Below, one piece after another: positions 45,125 through 45,841 of a stretch of DNA of 45,841 bases. Made by a program: the position numbers and the translations under genes. Under the pieces are notes generated by a model. That model made no database searches, was not told the DNA's origin, and was given only the letters and a program-made list of their open reading frames with translations. The stretch is from a virus, in the IMG/VR virus record IMGVR_UViG_3300034159_000028, positions 1 to 45,841 of that record; one strand, written 5' to 3'. Within the stretch, counting starts at the first letter, position 1; each line of letters starts with the position of its first letter.

Positions 45125-45841
45125 CTGAACCAATCACCCCTGCAACCACCGTCACGCAGGACCAACAACAACTCGTCGGACCTAAGATCTGCCTCATGGG
45201 CCTTGGCGGAACGGGGAAAACGTATGCCTTGGGAACCCTTGCCGACTGGGCAGACCGCAACGGCTTCGAGCTAGCGATCCTGTTCACGGAGAACGGGCTG
45301 GAGTCCTTTCTCGGATACTACCGGGATAAGGGCAAGGAACCCCCAGCCTGCATCTACTGGCACCAGCAGAATACACGGCCGATTTCCCTGAAGACCCTGA
45401 TGGCCACCGCCGACAACGTAGGGAAGCTGTCCTACGAGGCCCTGGCCAAGTCCATTGACGGCAATCGTGGCGGGGAGAACAATGCGTTCTTCAAGATCTT
45501 GCAGTCGTGCATGAATTTTAAAGATGACAGAACAGGCAAGAGTCTGGGTCCTATTGATTTGTGGGGTAATACGGGAAGTCAGTTTCTGGAAAGGCCAGTA
45601 ACGCTTACAGGAGAGCTACTCCCCCTGCAAGTGATTGCAGGGAGACATGCTGAGTACGCTGAATGGCAACGTCTAACAGCCTTGCACGGACTGACTGAGA
45701 AGAATAAATTCGGAGCTAGACGCATCTTCGCCATGGACTCCCTGACCGAGACAGCTAACGCTGCCATGAAGATGCAGATCGGTTCCCGCCCGATGGCTTC
45801 CCCAGGGGACTACGGCGTGGCGCAGAATAATCTGATGAACT
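45121..45841 (+). CDS. RecA-like phage ATPase (AAA_24/Sak4-like), N-terminal part up to the window end
   Basis: ATG 45121 overlaps the preceding TGA. The protein continues across the circular junction into 1-438. Walker A GLGGTGKT is near residues 26-33. ENGLESF follows near 60. The stretch between LGPIDLWG and ARRIFAMDSLTE (about 45568-45711, 48 codons) separates the glycine-rich turn from Walker B and may be an insertion. Family and role are described in the entry for 1-438. The upstream nuclease gene suggests a recombination pair. Confidence 0.85.
   Translation, partial: MTEPITPATTVTQDQQQLVGPKICLMGLGGTGKTYALGTLADWADRNGFELAILFTENGLESFLGYYRDKGKEPPACIYWHQQNTRPISLKTLMATADNVGKLSYEALAKSIDGNRGGENNAFFKILQSCMNFKDDRTGKSLGPIDLWGNTGSQFLERPVTLTGELLPLQVIAGRHAEYAEWQRLTALHGLTEKNKFGARRIFAMDSLTETANAAMKMQIGSRPMASPGDYGVAQNNLMN
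45715..45841. repeat. Terminal direct repeat, copy 2
   Basis: Identical to 1-127. It is the overlap that closes the circle; the true unique genome is 45,714 bp. Confidence 0.9.

Noticed and set aside
1-45841. Integrase, lysogeny repressor, virion or early RNA polymerase, CRISPR array, diversity-generating retroelement
   Set aside because: I looked for these families and saw no matching protein motif or repeat array, so a virulent lifestyle dependent on host RNA polymerase is the simplest reading.

Overview
This window is a complete, circularly assembled genome of a virulent, podovirus-like tailed phage. The first 127 bases recur exactly at 45715-45841, so the unique sequence is 45,714 bp and one ATPase gene spans the junction. 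I see no integrase, CRISPR array, tRNA, rRNA or insertion sequence. The host is most likely a Gram-negative proteobacterium, plausibly a betaproteobacterium: the genome looks GC-rich, the lysozyme is of the GH108 type, and a captured SSB fragment resembles Burkholderiales SSB. The portal, head-tail adaptor and tail-hub proteins recall P22-type podoviruses. Host genus is inference.

Layout. Two divergent arms leave a control region at about 32.2-33.8 kb. The minus arm (32193 down to 8464) carries virion assembly and lysis: endoVII-like HNH, TerS, small proteins, SGNH-hydrolase tail protein, TerL, a second endoVII-like HNH, portal, GroES-like protein, scaffold, capsid, head proteins, adaptor, tail hub, three internal virion proteins, tail spike, endolysin and holin. 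The plus arm (32587 to 45841, continuing at 1 to 8417) carries early and replication genes: many small unknown proteins, an HTH protein, a T4 DenV-like pyrimidine-dimer glycosylase, RtcB RNA ligase, a truncated SSB chimera, a PD-(D/E)XK nuclease, a RecA-like ATPase, a ParB-methyltransferase fusion, a uracil-DNA-glycosylase/family A DNA polymerase fusion and a DUF3987-type ATPase. The arms converge at a palindrome at 8419-8456.

Main discovery candidate. The 1337-residue internal virion protein (11310-15323, minus) contains a complete ECF sigma factor unit (regions 2 and 4, about residues 428-632), between glycine-rich hydrophobic segments. It closely resembles RpoE (for example FRGDS, GLSYEE and GTVRS motifs). 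Independently, six intergenic sites match RpoE-type promoters, GGAACT(T/A)-N15-GTC(T/C)AA, all with exactly 15 bases between the elements. Five drive the plus arm and one sits at the head of the structural operon. No phage RNA polymerase is visible. The inference is that the virion injects its own sigma factor with the DNA, which directs host RNA polymerase to these promoters.

Other regulatory layers. There are seven copies of an intergenic palindrome (GCGGATTAT-N6-ATAATCCGC). A GAGGCTCAA ribosome-binding leader precedes eight genes. A structured leader at 38.1-38.3 kb has a loop exactly complementary to that leader motif. Two leader hairpins share the loop GTGACAG on different stems. A nested inverted repeat around a T-rich core (33532-33666) is the best replication-origin candidate. 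Three HNH genes sit beside the polymerase and terminase genes, and one is flanked by a relic of the polymerase 5' end.
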